Below, one piece after another: positions 56,429 to 64,000 of a stretch of DNA of 64,000 nucleotides (position 1 is its first letter; each line of letters starts with the position of its first letter). Location of the stretch: positions 1,302,001 to 1,366,000 of the forward strand of contig NZ_JBIEKE010000001.1 of assembly GCF_043497005.1 (NCBI RefSeq), in the 5' to 3' direction. Both the position numbers and the translations under genes were made by a program. The notes beneath the pieces are model-generated. The model had not been told where the DNA came from, searched no databases, and saw only the letters and a list, made by a program, of their open reading frames with translations. The DNA is from Halobacillus_A sp043497005. GTDB lineage: Bacteria > Bacillota > Bacilli > Bacillales > Halobacillaceae.

Positions 56429-57613
56429 ATGGCAAAACGGCTTATGTTTGAAAAACCACTAGGAATGCGCGATACGCTTCCTTTTTTTTATAACCAAAAA
56501 TCAAAAGCTCGAGAACAACTAAAAACCTCTATCTTATCTTACGGCTATTCTTTTATGGATACACCTTTTCTTGAATACCATGAAACAGTAGGAAAAGTTA
56601 GCGCTACAAAAGAACAACGGTTGTTTAAATTATTGGATCAGCAGGGGCATACGCTTGTTCTTCGTCCTGATATGACCGCACCGATTGCCAGGGTTGCAGC
56701 TTCTCAACTGAAGGATGCAGAATATCCGTTACGCTTAGCATATGACGGACCGGTATTTCGAGCTCAGCAAGCTGAAGGGGGAAAGCCTGCTCAGTTTGAA
56801 CAAGTAGGTACTGAGTTAATAGGTGATCATTCTTCATATGGAGATGCAGAAGTAATTGCTCTTCTTGTTGACTCTTTAAAACAAACAGGATTAGACAATT
56901 TTGTCATTACGATTGGGCACATAGGTTATGTAAAAGCATTTTTTAAAGATTTACTTGGGGATGATGAAGAAACAAAAGAACAGCTACTGGAATATTTATA
57001 TCGAAAAAATTATGTAGGTTTTCGAGAAGAAGTGAAACAGCTGGCACTTAATCAAGATAAACGAAAAGCTTTACTTTCATTACTGGACCTCCGCGGAGGA
57101 GAAGAGGTATTCACAGCCAGTAAATCCTTGGCGCGTAACCAAGTATGTATGCAGGCAGTAAATGAGTTGAAACAGCTTTATAAGCTCCTTAGTAATTATG
57201 GGGTGGAAAAATACATTCGTTTTGATTTAAATTTGATCAGCCATATGAATTATTATACTGGAATTTTATTTGAGGGGTACGCACCTAATCTTGGTGCACT
57301 ACTATGTAACGGTGGTAGGTATGACAAATTACTCCCATCTTTTCAGTTGAATGCTTCAGCTACTGGGTTTGCGATTCACTTAGAACGACTGGTGGAGGCA
57401 CTGAGTGATCTTTCAAACGGAGAAAATCGAATGGGAATTATTGTTGATGAAGAAACACATGCACAAGGAATAAAGAGAGCAAGTGAACTAAGACAGCAGG
57501 GCTTCCACGTCCTATTGCAGCATGTTGATCAAATTCCTGATATTAAAGCATTTAAAGATCAGTTAAAAGAATTTGAAGATCTTACTTCTAAAGGGGGGGA
57601 AGGGAATGAGTAA
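56429..57613 (+). CDS. hisZ: ATP phosphoribosyltransferase regulatory subunit HisZ
   Basis: HisZ is a histidyl-tRNA synthetase paralogue that forms an octamer with the short HisG and is needed for its activity and histidine feedback. At 394 residues it has class II synthetase-like motifs (PLGMRDTLP; RPDMTAPIARVAA; FEQVGTELIG) but not the tRNA-binding end. First gene of hisZGDBHAFI, the Bacillus subtilis order. It overlaps hisG by 8 nt. ATG 56429 follows AAGGGACGG. Confidence 0.94.
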   Translation: MAKRLMFEKPLGMRDTLPFFYNQKSKAREQLKTSILSYGYSFMDTPFLEYHETVGKVSATKEQRLFKLLDQQGHTLVLRPDMTAPIARVAASQLKDAEYPLRLAYDGPVFRAQQAEGGKPAQFEQVGTELIGDHSSYGDAEVIALLVDSLKQTGLDNFVITIGHIGYVKAFFKDLLGDDEETKEQLLEYLYRKNYVGFREEVKQLALNQDKRKALLSLLDLRGGEEVFTASKSLARNQVCMQAVNELKQLYKLLSNYGVEKYIRFDLNLISHMNYYTGILFEGYAPNLGALLCNGGRYDKLLPSFQLNASATGFAIHLERLVEALSDLSNGENRMGIIVDEETHAQGIKRASELRQQGFHVLLQHVDQIPDIKAFKDQLKEFEDLTSKGGEGNE

Positions 57614-58244
57614 ACCTCTAATAATAGCTATGCCCAAAGGTCGTATTTATGAAGAAGCTGCTGAATTGATGCAGCAGGCGGGTTATAACTTATCTGCAGA
57701 TGCAGAGGAATCTAGAAAGCTTATTCTTGAGTTTCCAGAGCAGAACATTCAAGTGATGATGGCAAAGCCAATGGATGTAGTTACTTATGTTGAATATGGC
57801 GCGGCGGATATCGGAATAGCTGGGAAAGATGTGCTTTTAGAACAAGATCGGGACGTGTATGAAGTCCTAGATTTAAAAATCAGTCCTTGTTACGTAGCTG
57901 TTGCTGGACTTCCCAATCAGCCACTTAGCCGTATTGCACCTAAGATTGCAACAAAATACCCTAAGATCGCTTCTGATTATTTCCGTGAACAGGGAGAGCA
58001 AATTGAAATTATCCCTCTAAATGGATCGATTGAACTGGCCCCAATTATCGGACTAACCGATCGAATTGTTGATATTGTCTCTACTGGAAGGACGTTAAAA
58101 GAAAATGGACTTGTAGAATATGAAAAGATAACAGACATAACTTCAAGACTTATTGTTAATCCAGTGAGTTACCGTCTTAAAGGAAAAGAAATTGACGAAA
58201 TGGTTGATGGACTTAGTAAAGCTGTGGAGGCAGAAAGTGTATGA
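57606..58244 (+). CDS. hisG: ATP phosphoribosyltransferase catalytic subunit, short form
   Basis: HisG joins PRPP to ATP, the first step of histidine synthesis. At 212 residues it is the short form without the C-terminal regulatory domain, which agrees with the presence of hisZ. The PRPP-binding segment is near residue 155 (RIVDIVSTGRTLKENGL) and the N-terminus is IIAMPKGRIYEEA. I chose ATG 57606, preceded by a G-rich ribosome site. It overlaps hisZ by 8 nt and hisD by 4 nt. Confidence 0.96.
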   Translation: MSKPLIIAMPKGRIYEEAAELMQQAGYNLSADAEESRKLILEFPEQNIQVMMAKPMDVVTYVEYGAADIGIAGKDVLLEQDRDVYEVLDLKISPCYVAVAGLPNQPLSRIAPKIATKYPKIASDYFREQGEQIEIIPLNGSIELAPIIGLTDRIVDIVSTGRTLKENGLVEYEKITDITSRLIVNPVSYRLKGKEIDEMVDGLSKAVEAESV

Positions 58245-59515
58245 AAATCATTCAAAGAAATGAGGTAACCAATTTAAAACGCACGCTTGATCAAGGTACT
58301 GAGGAACAACGTGAATCAGTAAAAAAAATCATTCAAGAAGTGCGGACAGAGGGAAACACAGCCGTTAAAAGATTTACTGAATTATTTGACGGTGTTTCAC
58401 TCGATCAGTGGCAGATTACAGAGGATGAGATTGACGAAGCTTATGAATCGGTAGACGGAGAATTTGTGAAAATATTAGGCGAGGCCGCTGCAAATATTCG
58501 TGAATTTCATGAAAAGCAACAATCCAATTCATGGTTTCATACTTCTAATGACGGCTCAATCCTGGGGCAGAAAATTACCCCTGTGGATGCCGCCGGAATA
58601 TATGTCCCTGGGGGGACGGCAGCCTATCCTTCTTCTGTATTCATGAATGTTATTCCGGCTCAAGTTGCTGGTGTGGAACGTATCGTCATGGTTACTCCCC
58701 CAGGAACAGATGGCAGAGTGCCGGCTGGTGTTTTAGTTTCTGCCAGACTTCTAGGCGTTACGGAAATTTATAAAGTGGGAGGCGCACAGGCCATTGCTGC
58801 TCTTGCTTATGGAACAGAATCCCTGACTGCCGTAGATAAAATTACTGGACCAGGTAATGTATTTGTAGCACTGGCTAAACGTGAAGTTTATGGTGATGTA
58901 GATATAGATATGATTGCAGGACCAAGTGAAATTGCGGTCTTAGCTGATGATACAGCGCGAGGAGAAGAAGTAGCAGCAGATTTACTGTCGCAAGCGGAAC
59001 ACGATGCTCGTTCTTCCAGTGTACTTGTGACAACAAGCGAAAAGCTGGCCAAAGATGTGCAACAGGCTGTCTTCACACAGATGGAAACTTTGCCCCGCTA
59101 TGAAATAGCTAAGTCCAGCATTGAAGATTATGGGGCGATCGTTTTATGCCATACTAAAGAAGAAGCGATTTCTACGATTAATGAAATTGCAGCAGAGCAT
59201 TTGGAAATTGTAACAGAGAACCCATTTGAAGATATGGCAAAAGTAAAACATGCAGGAGCAATTTTCTTAGGACCATACAGCAGTGAACCCGTAGGAGATT
59301 ACTTTGCTGGTCCAAACCATGTATTACCTACAAGCGGAACCGCTCGCTTTTCAAGTCCCTTATCGGTAGATGACTTTGTGAAAAAATCAAGTGTCATTTC
59401 TTACAGTGGCCAAGCCCTGCGGGAACACGGTGATAAAATAGCAAAATTTGCAAGACTTGAAGGGTTGGAGGCACACGCGAGAGCAATTGAAATCCGGAAA
59501 GGAAGATGGGAATGA
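58241..59515 (+). CDS. hisD: Histidinol dehydrogenase
   Basis: HisD makes the two final NAD-dependent oxidations from histidinol to histidine with bound zinc. At 424 residues it has AGIYVPGGTAAYPSSVFMNVIPA near residue 118, the signature ending IDMIAGPSEIAVLAD near 225, the catalytic Glu-His pair in AAEHLEIV near 325, and DYFAGPNHVLPTSGTARF. It overlaps hisG and hisB by 4 nt each. Confidence 0.97.
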   Translation: MKIIQRNEVTNLKRTLDQGTEEQRESVKKIIQEVRTEGNTAVKRFTELFDGVSLDQWQITEDEIDEAYESVDGEFVKILGEAAANIREFHEKQQSNSWFHTSNDGSILGQKITPVDAAGIYVPGGTAAYPSSVFMNVIPAQVAGVERIVMVTPPGTDGRVPAGVLVSARLLGVTEIYKVGGAQAIAALAYGTESLTAVDKITGPGNVFVALAKREVYGDVDIDMIAGPSEIAVLADDTARGEEVAADLLSQAEHDARSSSVLVTTSEKLAKDVQQAVFTQMETLPRYEIAKSSIEDYGAIVLCHTKEEAISTINEIAAEHLEIVTENPFEDMAKVKHAGAIFLGPYSSEPVGDYFAGPNHVLPTSGTARFSSPLSVDDFVKKSSVISYSGQALREHGDKIAKFARLEGLEAHARAIEIRKGRWE

Positions 59516-60105
59516 CAAATACCCGTAAGGCAAATCTAAGCAGAAAAACGAGAGAAACCGATATAGAGCTTGAGTTTGCAATTGATGGTGAAGGAAAATC
59601 AACCCTTGATGTGCAAGTTCCTTTTGTGTCTCATATGCTTGAACTTTTCACTAAGCATGGACTATTTGATTTAACAGTTAACGGTAAAGGTGATGTCGAA
59701 GTAGATGACCACCACCTTACAGAAGACATCGGCATAGTACTTGGCCAAGCATTAAGAGAAGCACTAGGTGATAAATATGGAATTAAACGCTACGGTTCCA
59801 TGACTTTGCCTATGGATGAAACTCTTGTTACTGTAGCAGTTGATCTAAGTGACCGTCCCCATCTAGAATGGCGGGCTGAGCTTCCTAAAGGGCGGGTAGG
59901 TACATTTGATACGGAAAACGTTCACGAATTCTTCTGGAAACTGGCCGTTGAAGCTCGTATGAACTTACATATCGTACTGCATCATGGTCATAACACCCAT
60001 CATATTATTGAAGCTATGTTTAAAGCTTTCGCAAGAGCATTAGATGAAGCAACCCAAGTAGATCCAAGAATTAAAGGAGTGCCTAGTACGAAAGGAAGTT
60101 TATAA
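59512..60105 (+). CDS. hisB: Imidazoleglycerol-phosphate dehydratase
   Basis: HisB removes water from imidazole glycerol phosphate using two manganese ions. At 197 residues it is the single-function form, without the phosphatase domain of enterobacterial HisB. Metal motifs are DDHHLTEDIG near residue 68 and HHGHNTHHIIEAMFKA near 160. I chose ATG 59512, overlapping the hisD stop (ATGA) and about 7 nt after AAAGGAAG; an ATG at 59506 is too close to it. Stop and hisH start are adjacent. Confidence 0.96.
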   Translation: MTNTRKANLSRKTRETDIELEFAIDGEGKSTLDVQVPFVSHMLELFTKHGLFDLTVNGKGDVEVDDHHLTEDIGIVLGQALREALGDKYGIKRYGSMTLPMDETLVTVAVDLSDRPHLEWRAELPKGRVGTFDTENVHEFFWKLAVEARMNLHIVLHHGHNTHHIIEAMFKAFARALDEATQVDPRIKGVPSTKGSL

Positions 60106-60735
60106 ATGATCGGTATCATTGACTATGGAATGGGGAATTTGTTTAGTGTTTCAAAAGCATTGGAGCGGATGGAAGTACCTTATACAATCGGAGAACGTCC
60201 GGAGGAAATCCTAAACTGCGATGGATATATTTTACCTGGAGTCGGTGCCTTCCCTGATGCGATGAAGGCTCTAAAAGAACATGGATTCATCGACTTTATT
60301 AAGCAGAAAGTTGATAATCAAGTTCCGATTTATGGGATTTGTTTAGGCATGCAGCTGTTATTTGAACAAAGTGAAGAAGGCGGACTAACAGATGGACTCG
60401 GTTTATTTCCTGGGAAAATAGTAAGATTTTCCGGTGAAGATGAAAAGGGACAAACATATAAGGTGCCGCACATGGGCTGGAATCAACTGGAGCTGCATGG
60501 AAAGAGCCATTCCCTGATGCAGAATGTCGGGGAAGAGTATGTTTATTTTGTACACTCTTATGTAGTAGATACAAAATCGGAAGATATTTTGTTTGCTACC
60601 GCAGACTATCATAAAACAGTACCCGCTATTGTTGGTAATAATAATCTAGTGGCGAGCCAGTTTCATCCTGAAAAAAGCGGACGTGCAGGTATTCAATTAT
60701 TAGAAAATTTTTGTAAGAGAATGGTTAAACAGTGA
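60106..60735 (+). CDS. hisH: Imidazole glycerol phosphate synthase, glutamine amidotransferase subunit
   Basis: HisH releases ammonia from glutamine and passes it to HisF. At 209 residues it has the class I triad: Cys in YGICLGMQLLFE near residue 81, and His and Glu in SQFHPEKSG near 185. The oxyanion strand is GVGAFPDAM. Its ATG follows the hisB TAA with no gap, so translation is by coupling. Partner of hisF two genes downstream. Confidence 0.96.
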   Translation: MIGIIDYGMGNLFSVSKALERMEVPYTIGERPEEILNCDGYILPGVGAFPDAMKALKEHGFIDFIKQKVDNQVPIYGICLGMQLLFEQSEEGGLTDGLGLFPGKIVRFSGEDEKGQTYKVPHMGWNQLELHGKSHSLMQNVGEEYVYFVHSYVVDTKSEDILFATADYHKTVPAIVGNNNLVASQFHPEKSGRAGIQLLENFCKRMVKQ

Positions 60736-60747
60736 GGAGCATGCAGA

Positions 60748-61479
60748 ATGAGCTTTACAATCTTCCCAGCTATTGATATGAGAAATGGACAATGTGTGAG
60801 GTTGGAACAAGGGGACTTTAGTAAGCAAACTGTATACGGGGATAATCCGTTTGAAGTTGCAAAAGAGTTTGCTGAGGGCGGTGCTTCGTGGATCCATATG
60901 GTGGACTTAGATGGTGCGAAGGAAGGTTCTAAGCAAAATGCAGAACATGTTGTAAAAGTAGCCAAAGAACTCAAAGTAAAAGTGCAAATAGGCGGGGGCA
61001 TCCGTTCAGAAGCCGACGTTGAGTATTATTTAAGTCGCGGGATTGATCGTGTCATCATAGGTTCATTAGCAATTCGGGACTTACCTTTAACGAAAGAACT
61101 TCTTAGTAAATATAAAGAGCAAATTGTTGTTGGTTTAGATGCCAGAGACGGGTATGTAGCAACTGAAGGCTGGTTAGAGCGTTCAGAAACTACAGCAGTG
61201 GACCTTGGGAAAGATCTGGCTGAAGCAGGTGCCCGAACTTTTGTTTATACAGATATAGCAAAAGATGGAATGCTGCAAGGACCGAATGTAGAGGAAATCG
61301 TTAGACTCGGTAAAGAAACGGGTGTAGATGTCATTGCCTCCGGAGGAATCAAAGGAATTGAAGACTTAAAAGTACTTAGAAAATATCAGGAACAGAATAT
61401 CATTGGTTCTATTGTTGGGAAAGCCTTATATACGAACAGGATTCACCTTTCAGAAGCCCTTCAAGAGGAGGAAGGATAA
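60748..61479 (+). CDS. hisA: ProFAR isomerase HisA
   Basis: HisA is the beta-alpha barrel isomerase that opens the sugar ring of ProFAR to PRFAR. At 243 residues it has FPAIDMRNGQCVRLEQGD with catalytic Asp8, the two phosphate sites (QIGGGIR near residue 80; VIASGGIKG near 198) and the second Asp in VYTDIAKDGMLQGPN near 168. AGGAGCA-type site. It shares one base with hisF (TAATG). Confidence 0.96.
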   Translation: MSFTIFPAIDMRNGQCVRLEQGDFSKQTVYGDNPFEVAKEFAEGGASWIHMVDLDGAKEGSKQNAEHVVKVAKELKVKVQIGGGIRSEADVEYYLSRGIDRVIIGSLAIRDLPLTKELLSKYKEQIVVGLDARDGYVATEGWLERSETTAVDLGKDLAEAGARTFVYTDIAKDGMLQGPNVEEIVRLGKETGVDVIASGGIKGIEDLKVLRKYQEQNIIGSIVGKALYTNRIHLSEALQEEEG

Positions 61480-62237
61480 TGCTGTCTAAAAGAATTATAC
61501 CTTGTCTTGATGTAAAAGAAGGGCGTGTAGTTAAAGGCATACAGTTTGTAGATATCAGAGATGCTGGTGATCCTGTAGAATTAGCAAAGGTGTATGATGA
61601 ACAAGGAGCCGATGAGCTTGTTTTTCTAGATATTTCTGCTACTCATGAAGGAAAAAAAACCATGATCGATGTCGTTCGTTCTGTCGCTTCCGAATTAGCT
61701 ATTCCTTTTACTGTTGGAGGGGGTATTCGCACGCTTGAAGATATGAAAGAAACACTTCGTAACGGTGCGGATAAAGTATCTTTAAACTCAGCGGCTGTGC
61801 TTAGGCCTGAGTTGATTAAAGAAGGTGCCGATTATTTTGGGGCTCAGTGCATCGTTGTCGCAATAGATGCCCGCTACGATGATGGTGCAGGGACATGGCG
61901 AGTGTACACACACGGAGGGCGTACACCAACAGACCGTCTTGTAACTGACTGGGCACAGGAAGCTGTACGATTAGGTGCAGGTGAGATTTTATTAACTTCA
62001 ATGAATCAAGATGGTGAGAAAACAGGCTTTGATTTACCTCTTCTTCAAGCAGTCCAAAAAGTAGTTACTGTTCCAGTCATTGCTTCAGGTGGAGCGGGTT
62101 CGGCTGAACATTTCACTGAAGTCTTCCAGAAAGTAGATGCTGATGCGGCTTTAGCCGCTTCTATTTTCCATTATAAAGAGACATCGATTGAGAACGTTAA
62201 GGATCACCTGCGTTCGAAAGGGGTTATTGTACGATGA
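61479..62237 (+). CDS. hisF: Imidazole glycerol phosphate synthase, cyclase subunit
   Basis: HisF takes ammonia from HisH and closes the imidazole ring, giving IGP and AICAR. At 252 residues the barrel has catalytic Asp11 in RIIPCLDVKEGRVVKG and Asp near residue 130 in VVAIDARYDD. The phosphate sites are TVGGGIRT and VIASGGAGS. AGGAGGAAGG site inside the hisA end. It overlaps hisI by 4 nt. Confidence 0.97.
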   Translation: MLSKRIIPCLDVKEGRVVKGIQFVDIRDAGDPVELAKVYDEQGADELVFLDISATHEGKKTMIDVVRSVASELAIPFTVGGGIRTLEDMKETLRNGADKVSLNSAAVLRPELIKEGADYFGAQCIVVAIDARYDDGAGTWRVYTHGGRTPTDRLVTDWAQEAVRLGAGEILLTSMNQDGEKTGFDLPLLQAVQKVVTVPVIASGGAGSAEHFTEVFQKVDADAALAASIFHYKETSIENVKDHLRSKGVIVR

Positions 62238-62857
62238 ATATAGATGAAATTAAGTTTGATGAAAAAGGGTTAGTTCCAGCTATTATCCAGGATGCTCAAT
62301 CAAGAGCTGTACTTACCTTAGCTTATATGAATAAAGAGTCTTTACAAATGACCCTCGATAAAGGCGAAACGGTCTTTTATAGTCGTTCTCGCGAAGAGTT
62401 GTGGCACAAAGGTGCTACTTCGGGAAACACTCAAAAAGTAGAAAGCCTTCACTATGATTGTGATCAAGATGCAATTTTAGTACAAGTAACACCTGCAGGT
62501 CCTGCATGTCATAAAGGCGATTACAGCTGCTTTGGCGAATCTGTTGTCAACGAAAAATCATCTCCCAAACCAGCTCCTTATGCAATAATTGACCAGCTCC
62601 GTGACGTATTGGCTGAACGTAAAGCCACCCTTCCTGTAGGCTCTTACACCTCTCAGCTCTTTCAAGAAGGTGTCGATCGCATCGCTAAAAAAATTGGAGA
62701 AGAAGCAGGTGAAGTCATCATCGCTGCTAAAAACGATGATTCAGAAGAATTATCGATGGAGTCTGCCGACCTAATATTCCATTTGCTTCTTCTATTGACT
62801 GATCGAGGCGTTAGTTTGGAACAAGTTTTAGATGTGTTGGAAAAGCGCCACAACTAA
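62234..62857 (+). CDS. hisI: Bifunctional phosphoribosyl-AMP cyclohydrolase / phosphoribosyl-ATP pyrophosphatase
   Basis: A fused HisI-HisE enzyme for steps two and three of histidine synthesis, 207 residues. The HisI half (1-110) has the metal sites DCDQDAIL and a CHKGDYSCF cysteine pair. The HisE half (about 118-207) is the MazG-like pyrophosphatase with KIGEEAGEVIIAAKNDD and ESADLIFHLLLLL. It is the last gene of hisZGDBHAFI. hisC and the histidinol-phosphatase gene are not in the window, as in Bacillus subtilis. Confidence 0.96.
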   Translation: MNIDEIKFDEKGLVPAIIQDAQSRAVLTLAYMNKESLQMTLDKGETVFYSRSREELWHKGATSGNTQKVESLHYDCDQDAILVQVTPAGPACHKGDYSCFGESVVNEKSSPKPAPYAIIDQLRDVLAERKATLPVGSYTSQLFQEGVDRIAKKIGEEAGEVIIAAKNDDSEELSMESADLIFHLLLLLTDRGVSLEQVLDVLEKRHN

Positions 62858-62904
62858 GGAACTTAAGAAATTAGTAAAATCTCCTATTTCAAGATCACTT
62901 TCTG

Positions 62905-62913
62905 TGTTATACT
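62905..62913 (+). promoter_or_regulatory. Extended -10 promoter of the TPR gene
   Basis: TGTTATACT, a -10 element with extended TG and no strong -35. It lies 42 nt before the ORF, so the TPR gene may be transcribed apart from his. No terminator was seen between hisI and this site. Confidence 0.55.
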
Positions 62914-62954
62914 GCATAATTAGTGAGTACGGATATGGAAGTAGGAGGACAGTC

Positions 62955-63971
62955 ATGACGACATCACCGAATCCAACCATTACAGAAAAACAGTCTAATA
63001 TTATACCGTTTATACCCACGGGTAACTTCTATTTTTCATATGGCATTCAAGCCTTTAAAAAAAGAAGGTTTGATTCGGCTGTTAAATGGTTAAAAAAAGC
63101 AATTGAATTATCACCAGATGAACCGCTCTATCCTTGCCAGCTTTCTGTTGTTTATACGGAAGTTGGCTCTTATCATGCCGCCAACCAAGTTCTAAGCGAT
63201 GTGGTGGCGAACTTTGGCGAGGAATATGTCGATTGTTATTATCTTATGGCTAATAACTATGCGCATCTCGGCTTATTAAGTGATGCTAAAAAATATGCAG
63301 AAAAGTATATGGCAAGAGCAAAAGAGGGAGATTTTGAAGAAGCCGCATCTCAGTTGATTGAAATGCTTGATTCATTAGAAGAGGACGAAGCTGAAAATGA
63401 TTATGCGTTTGAAGATGAAGATGAGTTGATCATTTATCAAGAAACAGCTTTTTATCACCTTGAGAATGAGGAATGGGAGGAAGCGATACCTGTTCTACAT
63501 GAAATGATGCAGCTTTTTCCTGAGTTTACGTTAGCGAGACATCAATATGCATATGCTCTTTTCAATAGTGGAAATGAAGAGGAAGCAATTGATTTAGAAA
63601 AGAAATGGCTCGAAACGGATGATAAAGATATACATTCTCACGTCAATTTAGCAACTTTTTATTTGTTGAATGATCAGCGTGAAGCCGCTTTTCAACATAT
63701 TGAGCCTCTTCGAAATGTATTTCCCCTCCACGAACAGCAGAAGTTAGCTGTAGCTGAAACTTTAACGAGGGCAGGTTATTACAAAGAGGCCGTTGAACGT
63801 TTTCGTAGGTTAAAAAATAAAATAGTCGTAGGCAGGAGAGGCTATTATAAATGGTTCAGTATCGCTTCTTATCAAACAGGAAAGCCCTCTCGTGCGTTAC
63901 AGCTGTGGGAGAAAGGCTGTAAACAATTTCCTCATTTAAGCGAAGAAGGCGGACCGTGGATTCATCAATAA
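62955..63971 (+). CDS. Tetratricopeptide repeat protein (YvcD-like)
   Basis: A 338-residue soluble protein with several TPR units. Clear ones start near residues 25 (FSYGIQAFKKRRFDSAVKWLKKAIELSPDEPLYPCQL), 60, 95, 180 and 215. The middle (about 130-155) is very acidic. It has the place of yvcD, after the his operon in Bacillus subtilis. TPR proteins are scaffolds; partner unknown. I chose ATG 62955, preceded by AGGAGGAC; the open frame extends upstream into hisI without a ribosome site. Confidence 0.85.
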   Translation: MTTSPNPTITEKQSNIIPFIPTGNFYFSYGIQAFKKRRFDSAVKWLKKAIELSPDEPLYPCQLSVVYTEVGSYHAANQVLSDVVANFGEEYVDCYYLMANNYAHLGLLSDAKKYAEKYMARAKEGDFEEAASQLIEMLDSLEEDEAENDYAFEDEDELIIYQETAFYHLENEEWEEAIPVLHEMMQLFPEFTLARHQYAYALFNSGNEEEAIDLEKKWLETDDKDIHSHVNLATFYLLNDQREAAFQHIEPLRNVFPLHEQQKLAVAETLTRAGYYKEAVERFRRLKNKIVVGRRGYYKWFSIASYQTGKPSRALQLWEKGCKQFPHLSEEGGPWIHQ

Positions 63972-64000
63972 GCACATTAATGGACGATTTTTCGACAATT

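Noticed and set aside
1..64000. CRISPR arrays, tRNA or rRNA genes, transposases
   Set aside because: No regularly spaced direct repeats, no cloverleaf or rRNA-like sequence and no transposase-like protein were seen in reading the window.

Overview
The window looks like chromosomal backbone of a moderately halophilic or salt-tolerant low-GC Gram-positive bacterium of the Bacillaceae, close to Halobacillus and its relatives. Three things point there. Gene order follows the Bacillus subtilis hag-fliD-secA-prfB-ftsEX-ctpB-minJ-uvrBA-hprK-lgt-his stretch. Proteins are rich in Asp and Glu. Promoters, Shine-Dalgarno sites and terminators are of the Bacillus type. Genus assignment is inference; no rRNA gene is present.

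Layout. 1-6000 is the late flagellar cluster: the end of flgL, a DUF6470 gene, fliW, csrA, flagellin hag, flaG, fliD, fliS and fliT. 6100-8790 is a minus-strand sulfonate/taurine-type ABC importer with a CymR-like operator. 8815-9092 is a small inverted-repeat element, followed by a minus-strand membrane acyltransferase. 10526-15450 holds hpf, a small cysteine-containing protein, secA and prfB with its programmed frameshift. 15600-20200 holds a LysR regulator, a thioesterase, galU, a YitT-family protein and a cytochrome c lipoprotein. 20500-28350 is a cell-envelope block: ftsEX, an M23 hydrolase, copCD-like genes, ctpB and minJ. 28560-36800 holds a Fur-box-controlled ABC ATPase, a HAD hydrolase, ctaA, a large SNF2/SWIM helicase and prfC. 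36960-44540 holds SOS-boxed uvrBA, yojF-bshB2 and yvlB/yvlD-like genes. 44640-53420 runs hprK-lgt-yvoD-ppaX-yvoF-glpP and then glpF-glpK and glpD, each glp unit behind a terminator-containing leader. 54370-56150 is an acyl-CoA dehydrogenase behind a MerR-type promoter. 56356-62857 is the hisZGDBHAFI operon, followed by a TPR protein.

The most notable object is in the flagellin gene. A group I intron of phage td type, without an ORF, lies at 2807-3165, fourteen codons before the end of hag. Splicing would join GCT (ending 2806) to CAA (3166) and give a 340-residue flagellin. The first 45 nt of the intron are themselves an in-frame, 80% identical copy of the final exon, including its stop codon. 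The unspliced message therefore also encodes a complete 340-residue flagellin, differing at only three C-terminal residues. The same gene carries a sigma-D promoter and a textbook CsrA hairpin in its leader, next to fliW and csrA. No CRISPR array, prophage, transposase or tRNA/rRNA gene was seen.
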